NCBI GenBank assembly: GCA_026004795.1
Contig: BPJV01000001.1
Coordinates: 716,446-780,445, forward strand
Reading direction: 5' to 3'
Origin: Pirellulaceae bacterium
GTDB taxonomy: Bacteria; Planctomycetota; Planctomycetia; Pirellulales; Pirellulaceae
DNA length: 64,000 bases
In this document: piece by piece, positions 46,713-56,289 of the stretch
Position numbering within the stretch: the stretch's first letter is position 1
How the letters are laid out: each line of letters begins with the position of its first letter
Position numbers and translations under genes: made by a program
The notes under the pieces: generated by a model
The model's database searches: none
Seen by the model: only the letters and a program-made list of their open reading frames with translations
Told to the model about the DNA's origin: nothing

Positions 46713-47499
46713 TCAGCGACGTCTTCGGAACAACAGGCCAGCGGTGACCAATCCCACCATCAGCCCCGCCGAAGGTTCAGGCACGGCGCTGACCGATGAA
46801 CGCGGGGTCAAGACGATGTTGTCCAGTGCAAATTGATCCCGAGCACCCGAACCAGATATATCATCTCCAATCCACTGGAGGTAGAACTGCGATCCCGGCG
46901 CGATATTGACGCCAGTCAGTGTGGTAGAACGCGCCGTGGCGACCCAACTCGGACGTGCTATCTGCGCCCCCGGGCGATGCCAGGTTCAGGCTCGAAACCG
47001 GGGTGTAACTTGTGTCGTCGGCAGAGTACTGAAAGTTGAACGAATTGCTCCGGTTCTGGTCATTGTAGATGAAGACATCATAGGCGATCTCGAGGTCCTC
47101 GATGACGACCCCTGTATCATTTTTGAGCCGCAACGTGATCGTGCCAGGCGTGAAGTCCTCTCCGGTAGGCTGCACACCCAAACCGACTCCCGAAGTGCTT
47201 CCCGTATTGAAAGCGTAGATTCCCCCTGTCCCAACACCTCCCGACGATGTCTCGCGCGCAAAGTCGCCCGTGGTGTGCGTTCCCCCGAACGATCCATTTC
47301 CCTCGCTCAATCCGGTGACCCGCCAGGTATTCGAATCGAGTTGCCCACTGCTGGGAGTCGGAGAAAAACCACTGCCGTCAAATCCAGTGAAGGTGATGGT
47401 CTCCGTAGTGTTTATGGCCGTAAAGATGAGATCCGCATGGACACTTGCGGACCAGCATCCCCAAGTCATCGCACAAAGCACCAGGCAACCAGCTCGCAT
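46713..47499 (-). pseudogene. PEP-CTERM secreted protein, one frameshift
   Basis: ATG at 47499 follows GAGGGAAG and opens a signal peptide (MRAGCLVLCAMTWGCWSASV). A beta-rich domain follows (ITFTGFDGSGF, NDTGVVIEDLEIAYDVFIY). One extra base near 46940-46950 sends the frame to an early stop at 46861. The other frame continues with FYLQWIGDDISGSGARDQFA and ends in VPEPSAGLMVGLVTAGLLF followed by RRRR, a textbook PEP-CTERM sorting signal recognised by exosortase. With the shift repaired the protein is about 261 residues. Confidence 0.85.
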
Positions 47500-47671
47500 C
47501 CTACTTCCCTCCGACTTGAATGAGTGATATGACGTGGAGTCGGTTAGCCTTTCCCCAACCATGTGAGGAGGCTAGGTCAGTCTAAACAGAATTGCTGCAC
47601 CGCTACAACCGACGGGAGCGGGAATTCGCGAGAACTTCATCATTTATCGTGGAGGCATTTCGGGAACAGTG

Positions 47672-48481
47672 ATGGCCAAGGATCGTATTTACGCCCGTCA
47701 ACGCGATCAGGTGGAAGGATTTCAATTCGATGATTCGGTGGCTGAAGTCTTCGACGATATGATCGCTCGCTCTGTGCCGGGCTACGGTGCCATGTTGGCG
47801 ATGACGCGGGTGTTGGCACGGCGACTTGCACGGCCACAAACCAGGGTCTACGACCTCGGCTGTTCGCTCGGTGCCGCCGTGTTGCTCATTCGGCCCCACC
47901 TCCCGGCATCGGTCGAGATCGTCGCCGTCGACAATTCAGCTCCCATGCTCCAACGATTCCGCCAGCGGCTCGAACAACAAGAACGCGAACTGCTGGCGGA
48001 ATCCCCTGCATCCCCCGACCCCGAACACGATGCCGGTCACCAGTCGCAGGCGCCGGCGCGGCGACTGCCCAGCGTCGATGTGCGTCTGGAAGACATTCGC
48101 CAAACAGAAATCTCCCGCGCCAGCCTGGTCATCATGAACCTGACGCTGCAGTTCCTGCCTCTGGAGGAACGCAGCGCGATCATCCGGCGCATCCACGATG
48201 GCCTACTTCCTGGCGGCGGACTGCTGCTGTCGGAAAAAGTCCGCTTCGACGACCCGGACGTCCAATCCTGGATGACCGAATTGCACCACGATTTCAAACG
48301 CCTGCAAGGCTACAGCGATCTGGAGATCGCTCAGAAACGTCAGGCTCTGGAAAACACCCTGTTGCCCGAGACCATCGCAGCCCACCAGCAGCGTTTGCTC
48401 GACGCCGGCTTCGCCGTCGCCCCCGTCTGGTTCCAGTGCTTCAATTTCGTATCCTTATTGGCGATCAAAGAACCGGAGTAA
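47672..48481 (+). CDS. cmoA: carboxy-S-adenosyl-L-methionine synthase
   Basis: The 269-residue protein is a class I methyltransferase fold with family-specific stretches: FDDSVAEVFDDMIARSVPGY (substrate clamp), VYDLGCSLGAAVLLI (SAM loop), VAVDNSAPML and LTLQFLPLEERS. CmoA converts SAM and prephenate to carboxy-SAM, used by CmoB to make 5-oxyacetyl-uridine at tRNA position 34. Compared with E. coli, an insertion of about 25 residues (ESPASPDPEHDAGHQ region) sits between the SAM-binding strands. cmoB follows on the same strand, which supports the call. Confidence 0.92.
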   Translation: MAKDRIYARQRDQVEGFQFDDSVAEVFDDMIARSVPGYGAMLAMTRVLARRLARPQTRVYDLGCSLGAAVLLIRPHLPASVEIVAVDNSAPMLQRFRQRLEQQERELLAESPASPDPEHDAGHQSQAPARRLPSVDVRLEDIRQTEISRASLVIMNLTLQFLPLEERSAIIRRIHDGLLPGGGLLLSEKVRFDDPDVQSWMTELHHDFKRLQGYSDLEIAQKRQALENTLLPETIAAHQQRLLDAGFAVAPVWFQCFNFVSLLAIKEPE

Positions 48482-48637
48482 CGTCGATCGACGTCGTACG
48501 GCTCCTCGTCGTGCGCGTAGGGCGAACTAGCGTTCTGGAATCCCACCGCCGGGGCTCCTGACTCCGGTGTGTTGCCCGCGACGACCCGCGGGCACGGGGA
48601 ATCTGTCCTGCGGACTCGTGGCAAACAACAGCCAACT

Positions 48638-49657
48638 ATGCAACATCCACGATGTGAACCGACGCCGCCAGGCAAGCAGCTCTTCGATCGATCCGCCGCG
48701 ATCGGATGGCTGCGCGACGTTGGCGCTGCCGCCTGGGCCGAGCGAGTGGAGGACCTGGTCCGGCAACGGTACTCCCCGGCGGCTCACGGCGATTGGCCGA
48801 AGTGGAGCCGAGCGATCGAGTCGCTGCCGCCGCCCGAATCGGCCGCCGGCGTGTCGGTGGTCGACGGTGCGGTATCGGTCATCCGCTCCGCCGAGTCTCG
48901 AATTTCGATCGACCCGGAAGGGGTGCGGCGGAGTTTGATGCGACTTCATCCTTGGCGCAAAGGGCCGTTTCGATTCTTCGAGGTGTATGTCGACACCGAG
49001 TGGCGGAGCGATTGGAAATGGTCGCGGATCGACCAGGCGGTGGACTGGACCGACCGGACGGTGCTCGACGTCGGTTGCGGGAACGGTTACTACGGCTGGA
49101 GGATGCTCGACCGCGGCGCCCGCGCCGTGATCGGTGGCGACCCGCTGCTGCTGTACAACGCGCAGTTCGAAGCCGTCCGGCGGTATTGGCGGGGCGAAGA
49201 GCGGCATTGGGTATTGCCGCTGAAGGATACCGAAATCGCTCCCGACTTGAGGCTGTTCGATATCGTCGTGTCGATGGGAGTTCTCTATCACCGGCCCAGT
49301 CCGATCGAGCACTTGATGCTGCTCCGCGGTGCTTGCCGGCCGGGCGGCACCGTGTTGCTCGAAACGCTGGTGGTCGAGGATACCAGGCCGACGGTCTTGG
49401 TGCCGCAGGATCGGTACGCCAAGATGCGCAACGTGTGGTTCATCCCCTCGCCGCCGATGTTGGAGATATGGCTGCAGCGGTGTGGGTTTCGCGACATCCG
49501 CATGATCGACGTCAGCTCCACCACGATCGACGAGCAGCGTCGGACCGAGTGGATGCAGTTCGAGTCGCTGGCCGATTTTCTGTCGCCCGAAGACCTTACT
49601 CGCACGATTGAAGGCTACCCGGCACCGGTCCGCGGCATCTGGCTGGCCACCGCTTGA
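48638..49657 (+). CDS. cmoB: tRNA U34 carboxymethyltransferase
   Basis: ATG at 48638 is chosen; a GTG at 48569 in frame would add 23 residues without family likeness. The roughly 339-residue protein has an N-terminal helical region, HPWRKGPFRFFEVYVDTEWR before the methyltransferase domain, SAM loop VLDVGCGNGYYGWRM, and VSMGVLYHRPSPIEHL, all strongly CmoB-like. It uses carboxy-SAM from CmoA to modify wobble uridine, widening codon reading. It follows cmoA by about 155 bases. Confidence 0.92.
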   Translation: MQHPRCEPTPPGKQLFDRSAAIGWLRDVGAAAWAERVEDLVRQRYSPAAHGDWPKWSRAIESLPPPESAAGVSVVDGAVSVIRSAESRISIDPEGVRRSLMRLHPWRKGPFRFFEVYVDTEWRSDWKWSRIDQAVDWTDRTVLDVGCGNGYYGWRMLDRGARAVIGGDPLLLYNAQFEAVRRYWRGEERHWVLPLKDTEIAPDLRLFDIVVSMGVLYHRPSPIEHLMLLRGACRPGGTVLLETLVVEDTRPTVLVPQDRYAKMRNVWFIPSPPMLEIWLQRCGFRDIRMIDVSSTTIDEQRRTEWMQFESLADFLSPEDLTRTIEGYPAPVRGIWLATA

Positions 49658-49867
49658 GAACACTGGTAGTCGGGTGTGCCTCAGCTACCGGATTTCGGCC
49701 TGGTCGCTTCGAATTTCCATCGGCATCTTGCCCCGTGCCTACTGGACCACGAACTACACCCAGAGGGTGGTTTTTTGCTCGGCAAACCCTTGCTTCCGGA
49801 CGGCCAGATTGGTATAAGTCGTTCGAACTAACGAAACCACAGAATCTCTATCGATCGAGCCAGGGTT

Positions 49868-50236
49868 ATGGAAACGGTTGATCAGAGCTTTGTCGCAATT
49901 GCCGTCGGCGTTATTGTTACCGCCTTAATCCTATTCTACCTGGTGTCCAAGTATGCTCCCAAGGGGGCAGTGTTAGGCGTTGCAGCATGTTTGTATGTTG
50001 TTAGCGTATCGTTACCATCGTTTGGCTATCGAGAAGTTGGATTAGTGTGGAGCGTTCTGCGTCTTGCCAGCATCGCCGGGATTATTCTGGGGGCCATCGA
50101 TGCCTGGAAGGGTTCGCGTGGTGGTGTCCAAAGCGTTGCTGGAGAACAGAAAGATGCGACGGAAATCTTCGAGGCAGAGGTCATCGATACCGAGTCGGAA
50201 CAGGAGGTGAACCGCGCGCCTTCGAGTAATCAGTGA
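49868..50236 (+). CDS. small membrane protein, unknown function
   Basis: The 122-residue protein has three hydrophobic stretches at about 7-27, 33-52 and 60-78 and an acidic polar tail. The last seven bases overlap the convergent acyltransferase gene's end. No family is recognised. Confidence 0.55.
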   Translation: METVDQSFVAIAVGVIVTALILFYLVSKYAPKGAVLGVAACLYVVSVSLPSFGYREVGLVWSVLRLASIAGIILGAIDAWKGSRGGVQSVAGEQKDATEIFEAEVIDTESEQEVNRAPSSNQ

Positions 50237-51965
50237 TTTGCTCGATGTGCGGCGCCGGCTGAGCGATCATGAGGCCTTGACCGCGGGCCGTTGAGCAGGC
50301 GACCGATCCAGGTGTAGCGAACGCAGTAGTGGTAGCTGACCAGCAACAGCGCTGTTACGACCACGACGATGCCGACGAATTTCACTACGGGGGGTATAGG
50401 CCAGTCTCGGACCAGCCACTGGGCGAGCAAGACCAAGGGAAGGTGGGCCAGATAGAGCCAATACGAGGAGTCTGAAATGTAACGCAATACTCTGCTCTCC
50501 GCGGGCATCGTTTGCCGAAAAAGCCCGATTAAGCCGCGCAGCATGAGCCAGGCATATACGGCTTGGAGGAAACTGGCGGCGAGCTTTCCGAAAGAAAGTT
50601 CATCCCGGGATGGAGCCAAGCCGAAGGTGCCAGATACCAGGTCGAGTCCAAAAGGGAAGACGACCAGCAGGGCCAGCATGATCGTAATCATCCAGTGGCG
50701 TCCCAGGCTGCCCGCCGCATCATCGGCGTCCCAATAGAGCGCTCCGAAATAGAAGAACACCGCGTAGTAGGCCAACACGTGTGGCAGCGGCAGCAGTCCT
50801 ATCGAGGCGTCCGGACCGAACGTTTGTTGCGTCATGAAAGCCTGGGGAAGCATCGTCAGGGGGACGAACAAGAGTAGGCTAGCCCAGGAGCATGTCAACC
50901 ATCGCAGGAGTCGAGTCGGCAGCAGTTTGTTCCTTATCCATGCATAAAGGGGAAATGCGGCCACCAGCCAGCAGAGAAACCACAGAAACCACAAATGCAT
51001 GAAAAAGGGGAAGTAGAACAAGAAACCGAGCAGAGCGGCCAGCGGTGCAGCCGATGTTGGCCCGGATTGCCGCAGCGACGATTCGGGGATGCCCATTTGC
51101 CGAGCGATCCGCTGGCGGCCTTCCCACAACCGGCGCTCGTCTACGGAGATCCCAAACGATTTTGCAATCGAATTGGTGGTGAGATAATCGATGGTCAGCA
51201 AGTCCTTGGGCGTCTGGCCGTTGATATCCAAAACGCCGGGATCGGCTCCCGCGCGCAGCAGGAGCTCAGCTTCCTCAGCCCGGCCCAGAAACGCGGCGCT
51301 GTGCAAGGCTGTGCCCAAGTCTCGGTTTCGTTGATGCACATCAGCGCCCTCGTCGATCAGCATTTTCACCATGTCGGTGTGTCCCAAGAAGACGGCAACG
51401 GTCAATGCCGACGCTCCGTCCTCGGCTGACGGCATTGACATCGAAATCGCCTTGCTCGATCGCATGCCGGACTCGTGCAGTATCTCCGGCCACCACAGCT
51501 TCCCACGCGGCAGCAGATTCCGCCGACGGCGGGGCGGGTTGGCTGACCAGCGCCGTGACGATCCACATGGCAGGGATGATGGTCAGGCAGCTAAGGATCA
51601 GCGGCAGCCCGATACGCCGGGCGCGATGGAGAAGCATCGCTCGTAAGCCACGTTTGCGCCATAGCATGGCGGTGAAAAAACCGCTGAGCATGAAGAACAA
51701 GGGCATGCGAAATCCGTGGATGGCGGCGAAAAGAACGTAGTAGGTATCGCTCTGAAAACGATCCTGAACCGTCCACGGTATGCGGGGAAAACGACAGCGC
51801 AGCATGCAGAACGATTCCCAGCAGCATGGCGATCGCCCGCAGTGCATCCAAATCGTGCCGGCGGTCGGTCGGCGGAGCCGCGGGCACTTTGTCCGTCGCA
51901 AGCGTCGCCTCAAACACCACTGGCGAGGCCTGAGACGTCGGTTGTTTCGAATCGATGGTGCTCAC
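50230..51965 (-). pseudogene. acyltransferase-3 membrane protein with internal ankyrin repeats, two frameshifts
   Basis: Starting at GTG 51965 (GGAG upstream), three frames join into one protein of about 577 residues. It opens with RRHDLDALRAIAMLLGIVLH, typical of the acyltransferase-3/OpgC family. An extra T in a T/C run near 51790 and one extra base near 51430 break the frame. After the first four membrane helices come about three ankyrin repeats (VVAGDTARVRHAIEQGDFDV, AVFLGHTDMVKMLIDEGADV, HSAAFLGRAEEAELLLRAGA). The remaining membrane helices follow (from about 51080 to 50290). The ankyrin block should face the cytoplasm in one loop. The family transfers acyl groups to surface glycans. Confidence 0.78.
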
Positions 51966-52050
51966 GGGAGATCTCCAAACCGTGGATTTCGGGGTTTCCG
52001 GTAACAAAGCGTACTCGGGGCGGCGAAGACTCGCCTGGCATCGCAGGCGA

Positions 52051-53835
52051 TCACTCGATTCTGGCTTGTTCGATGTCCCGTAGCAGCGTTTCCGCTTCCG
52101 CGATGCCGCGACCAGCCAAACTTCTGCGCAAGGTCGCAGTTGACGGGGACTCCGAACGCTGCACGCGCCAGTACAGCCACAAGGACAGCGCCATGCCGAT
52201 CGTGCCGACCAACAGGGATGGGATCAATGAATGTGGATGAACCACCAGGTCGAAACCGAGGCTCACCGCGGTGGGGATCCACATCAGCCACCAGGAGAAT
52301 CCGACCAGCGGTGCGGTGAGTAGGTAAACGCGGCGGACGGAATCGAGCTGCCGCCGAATCGACTCCAAGGATTCCGCATAGTCGATCCGCTTGATCCGCG
52401 TGCACACTGCGGCTCCAGCGGCGATCAACAGCACGCCGTAGACGTGCACGATGATGCCGCTGATGAGTCGATGAGGAACGTCGGTGTAGCGCGCCCAGCA
52501 CTGGGCCCCGAGGACAACAAGCAAGATGCCGATCAGGATCTGAATGAGTTGCCCGCGAAACAGAGGCCGCAAACTGGCGCGCACTCGTTCCATCAGTTCC
52601 CGGCGAGTCAGAATCCAACGGGCCGCCAATTCCCGCTCGTGCACGCTCGAAGAAGATGGGTCATGGGGTGTCGATGTCGTAACTCCCGTCATGCCTGATC
52701 GAGGCAGAATCTGCGTTGGCCCCGGTGGCATGTCCGGCGTGGTGGCGATCGACTGGACGTCCGATTTGACATCGGTGGCTGATTGGTAGCGGCGTTCTGG
52801 TTCCTTTTCCAAGGTGCGCAGGACGACTTCATCCAGTCGCACGTCGACGGCGACCTTTTGTGAAGGCAACGGGAAACCGCCCCTGCGGCAATTCGCCGGT
52901 CAGCATCTCATAGAACACAACTCCCAGCGAGTAGATGTCAGCCCGGTGATCCACCCGGTGCGACTTTCGAACTGTTCGGGGGCCATGTAACGAGGCGTCC
53001 CCATCACCTGGTGCGTTTGGGTGAGCGAGGCGCCAGACGCATCGCTCTTCAGGATTCGAGACAACCCGAAATCGGCGATTTTCACCGCACCGGTGGACGA
53101 AAGCAGAATATTCTCGGGCTTGATGTCGCGATGCACGATGTCCGTGTCATGCGCGTACTGGAGGGCGTCGCAGAGTTGCGGGATGATTTGCAAGGCTTGT
53201 TGTGGTGTCAGTTTGCCGGCCCGCATTACGTCGCGCAAGGTCGGTCCGTCAACGTACTCCATCAAGAAGAAATACACGTCGCCCGCCTGGCCGAACTCAT
53301 AGAGAGAAACGATGTGGGGGTGATTCAACCTGGCTAAGGCCCGCGCCTCTCGAGTGAACCGCAGGGCGAATTGCATGTCGTGAGCGAACTCATCCGGCAG
53401 GATCTTCAGCGCTACCAGTCGATCCAAGCCGACTTGTCGAGCCTTGTAGACGGCTCCCATCCCTCCGGCGCCGAGCAGCTCGATGATCTCCAGCGTCGGA
53501 AACAGCGGCGCGAGTTCATCGGCGGTTGGGGGATGGAATTGCCCCTGGGAGGGGGCCTCGTCGAGCGCTTGCCGGATTGCCTCAGCGAATTCCGGAAACC
53601 GCTGCACGTATTCGTCGGCCGATGGGGACTCGCCGGCACGGCGACGGTAGTCAACATCCAAGACAACCAGCTCGACCAACAGCACTGCGTGTTCATCCGG
53701 AGCGAAGTCGTCGGTGATCAGCCTTTCAATCGAAACGGGGCGGCCGTTTTTCCGCGCGGATTCGAACTGCGTGCAGATCGCTTCGATGCGTTCCAACGTC
53801 GATATCGGCAGTTTCTTACTCTGGCGGTGGCTCAT
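52051..53835 (-). pseudogene. Ser/Thr protein kinase with C-terminal membrane domain, two frameshifts
   Basis: The N-terminal part is intact to 52900. It has a 110-residue helical leader, then a kinase domain with GAGGMGAVY (about 122-130), [21 protein letters not shown] and [10 protein letters not shown]. One missing G near 52945 and one extra base near 52880 break the frame inside [20 protein letters not shown]; the end of the domain continues at 52869 ([20 protein letters not shown]). A C-terminal region with about four membrane helices follows. The start overlaps the sigma-factor gene by 20 bases, so the two are coupled. All catalytic motifs are kept, so the gene may be functional if the indels are assembly errors. 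Confidence 0.82.
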
Positions 53836-54424
53836 CGTCTTGCAACAATTCCTGTTGGATTTTTTCGCGGATCAGGTGCAAGCGCCGCTCGATTGTCCGC
53901 TCGGAACAGTCGAAGCGGGCCGCAAGCTCGCGATTGGAGTGACCCTCCAACTTAGCAACCGCCAAATCACGCAGGTTGCCGCCACCTAAAACATCGAAAA
54001 GTCGATTTAGTGTCTCCTCGACCATCAGCACCATTTCTGGATTCGGTTCGCGACCGATGATCTCGAACACGTTGTCCGGGGCATCGAGAGACATGGGGGC
54101 ATCATCGCCGCCTCGCCGTGCCCGATGGTCATGACGTCGTTTGTCGATGATCTTGCGGGCGGCCATGCGCAGGAGGAGACGCCACAGATCGTCGCGGTTG
54201 GACAGATTGGGAAATCGCCCTTGGCGCGCTGCTTCGTAGAAGCTCTCGAACACGCTAAGGACGATATCCTCCTCGTCGGACACGCCGCGGTTTTGCCCCA
54301 ACAGTCGTTGGCGAACGGATCGGACGAGGCGGTCGAAATAGTGTTCCCAGATCTTGTGGGCGGCCAGCGAGTCTCCTCGCTTGGCCTCCTCGATCCAATG
54401 GCTAACTCGATTTGGATCCGACAA
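53816..54424 (-). CDS. ECF-type RNA polymerase sigma factor
   Basis: The 202-residue protein starts at TTG with GAGG nine bases upstream. Region 2 is recognisable (AAHKIWEHYFDRLVRSVRQRL, DEEDIVLSVFESFYEAARQG, LWRLLLRMAARKIIDKRR). Region 4 helix-turn-helix is near the end (LEGHSNRELAARFDCSERTIERRL). The insert between regions 2 and 4 is longer than in classical ECF factors, as in planctomycete types encoded next to Ser/Thr kinases. The overlapping kinase gene probably controls it by phosphorylation. Confidence 0.92.
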   Translation of the reverse strand: MSDPNRVSHWIEEAKRGDSLAAHKIWEHYFDRLVRSVRQRLLGQNRGVSDEEDIVLSVFESFYEAARQGRFPNLSNRDDLWRLLLRMAARKIIDKRRHDHRARRGGDDAPMSLDAPDNVFEIIGREPNPEMVLMVEETLNRLFDVLGGGNLRDLAVAKLEGHSNRELAARFDCSERTIERRLHLIREKIQQELLQDDEPPPE

Positions 54425-54639
54425 TTCTATATGCCTCGGCGGACGCGTTTTTCGATTGGGGCCATGCCACGGGGACTTGTCGCGGGCGATGCGATGCGGA
54501 GGTCGGCGTGGATACCGGGTCAGACGGCCCCAGAAGTGCAGTCACGTTACAGTCTAATGGGATATTGACGTGCACTCCATGGATGCGAAGTGAACGTTAC
54601 TCCGTCCAGGACCCCATCGTCATCGGCCACTTGAGACTG

Positions 54640-54893
54640 CCATAACTCGAAGGGGCACCGACGCCCTGCGGTGGCCCGCGATCCGGCGCGCGGAGTCGGA
54701 AAGGCTCTGGGCACATGGCCAAGTACGTTGCCACGGTAGTCGGCCTGACCAATCCCGGCAGCTAGCCCAAGGACTGTCATTGCTGAAGACCCTATGGTCC
54801 GAGCTTGCTCCACGTCGCGGAACCGCCAGATGTGGACCCGCATGTCAGGTGGTGTGGGGAGGGTCATCCGCAAGGATGGCCCTTAACCGATTC
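54640..54893 (+). mobile_element. group II intron 3' remnant
   Basis: It matches the end of the intact intron at 56771-58822: the 3' part of the maturase frame (now with stops), domain V as ACCGCC..CCGCATGTCAGGTGGT, and the tail GGGAGGGTCATCCGCAAGGA to CCGATT. It is more diverged than the remnant at 60.3 kb, so it is probably older or from a different lineage. Confidence 0.75.
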
Positions 54894-55051
54894 GCTGATT
54901 CTGTGCGGGTTACGGCAAGCGATTCCGTTTCTTGACTGCATTCTTTTTAAGTACCTTCTTCTTGATGGCTTTCGAAACTGCCTTTTTCTTCATTTAGTGC
55001 CTGCTTGACCGCAACCTTCGGACTGGACGTCGAATCTTCGCCATCATCGTC

Positions 55052-56289
55052 CTGAGCCATCCCCAGTTTTCCGGGCGAGGTGTGCGTGGGCGCATAAAAA
55101 TTGGCGGTGTCACGCAGCGCGTTATTGGGTATGAAGTTGGGTATCAACAGTCCTGATTCCAACCCAAGAACACGGAGGGAACCGCCATGGATCGTATGGA
55201 AGCCTTTAGCTGGGTCCTTACTGTATGTGCCGGTTTGCGTCTGAGTCAAGCGAAAACGCTCGGCGATTTGGTGGCCGGTGCTCTGGACGTCGGCAGGGTC
55301 AGCCTTGCCGAACTGGGCCGCCGCTTGACAGGGACTACCGCCAAGCATAGGATCAAGCGTGCGTGGCGGTTTACCAATAACCATCGTGTGCAGGTAAGTT
55401 CGGCCATGCAGGGAGTGATTCGGCAGTTGGTCCGCCCCAAGCGAAAGAAGCCATTGGTGGTAAGCATCGACTGGGTCCAGGTGCGACAGTTTCGTACGAT
55501 CGCTCTGTGCGCGGCCATCGATGGGCGAGCCATTCCGCTGCTGTGGGCCAGTTATCCGGAGGAGGAATTTCACCAGCGTCAACACCAACTGGAGGAAGCC
55601 ATCTTGCGGCAATTCCGGACCATGCTTCCTGATGGAGTGCGGGTAATCTTGCTGGCCGATCGAGGCTTCGGACGCACCGAGATGGCCCGTCTGTGCCAAG
55701 AACTTCGGTTTCAGTACGTCATCCGTATCGTGCCCGATGTGTGGGTGCAAGCGACTGATTACGAAGGCAATCTCCGGGACTTCCCAGTGAAAAAAGGGAT
55801 CTGTCGATGCCTACGGAATGTGGCCTACCGCAAGCGAAATCCGGTTGATCACCACATTGTCATCCGCTGGAAAAAGGGACTGGCCAAGAAGCGTGACGAA
55901 TGCTGGTTCTTGATGACCAATCTCCAAGGAAATGCGGTACGGATCTCAGAGTTGTTTGCCAAGCGGATGACGATCGAAGAGATGTTTCGTGACTACAAGA
56001 GCCGTCGGAATGGATTCGCTCTGCGAAACACCCAGATTCGCCGCGCCGATCGTTTTGATCGTTTGTTGCTGATTCTGGTATTGGCCTACATTCTCCTGTT
56101 GGGAATTGGCCTGCGTGCACGGCAGTTGTACTGTCCGCAAAACTGGTGCTCGAACACGCGTCAGTCTGAATGCAGTGTGTTTACGATCGGAAAGCGGATG
56201 CGCCACCATGTCGACCTGACCATCCAACAGATTATCAACGCCCTCATCCGCGCCACTCAAAACGCCGCGCCAAACTGGGGATGATTCAG
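55052..56289 (+). mobile_element. IS4-type insertion sequence, complete (1238 bp)
   Basis: The terminal inverted repeats are CTGAGCCATCCCCAGTTT on the left and CTGAATCATCCCCAGTTT (read inward on the other strand) on the right, 16 of 18 identical. They are flanked by a perfect direct repeat CATCATCGTC at 55042-55051 and 56290-56299. It holds one transposase gene. The exact target duplication and identical flanks indicate a recent insertion. Confidence 0.93.
55187..56284 (+). CDS. IS4-family DDE transposase
   Basis: The 365-residue protein is preceded by CGGAGGGA. The catalytic triad fits Asp95 (VVSIDWVQV), Asp158 (LLADRGFGRTEM) and Glu264/265 in RMTIEEMFRDYKSRRNG, the IS4-type YREK-like region. 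The C-terminus reads to within six bases of the element's end. The frame is intact, so the element may still be active. Confidence 0.93.
   Translation: MDRMEAFSWVLTVCAGLRLSQAKTLGDLVAGALDVGRVSLAELGRRLTGTTAKHRIKRAWRFTNNHRVQVSSAMQGVIRQLVRPKRKKPLVVSIDWVQVRQFRTIALCAAIDGRAIPLLWASYPEEEFHQRQHQLEEAILRQFRTMLPDGVRVILLADRGFGRTEMARLCQELRFQYVIRIVPDVWVQATDYEGNLRDFPVKKGICRCLRNVAYRKRNPVDHHIVIRWKKGLAKKRDECWFLMTNLQGNAVRISELFAKRMTIEEMFRDYKSRRNGFALRNTQIRRADRFDRLLLILVLAYILLLGIGLRARQLYCPQNWCSNTRQSECSVFTIGKRMRHHVDLTIQQIINALIRATQNAAPNWG

Noticed and set aside
46930-46960. Programmed frameshift in the PEP-CTERM gene
   Set aside because: No slippery heptamer or obvious stimulating hairpin is visible at the site; sequencing error or mutation is simpler.
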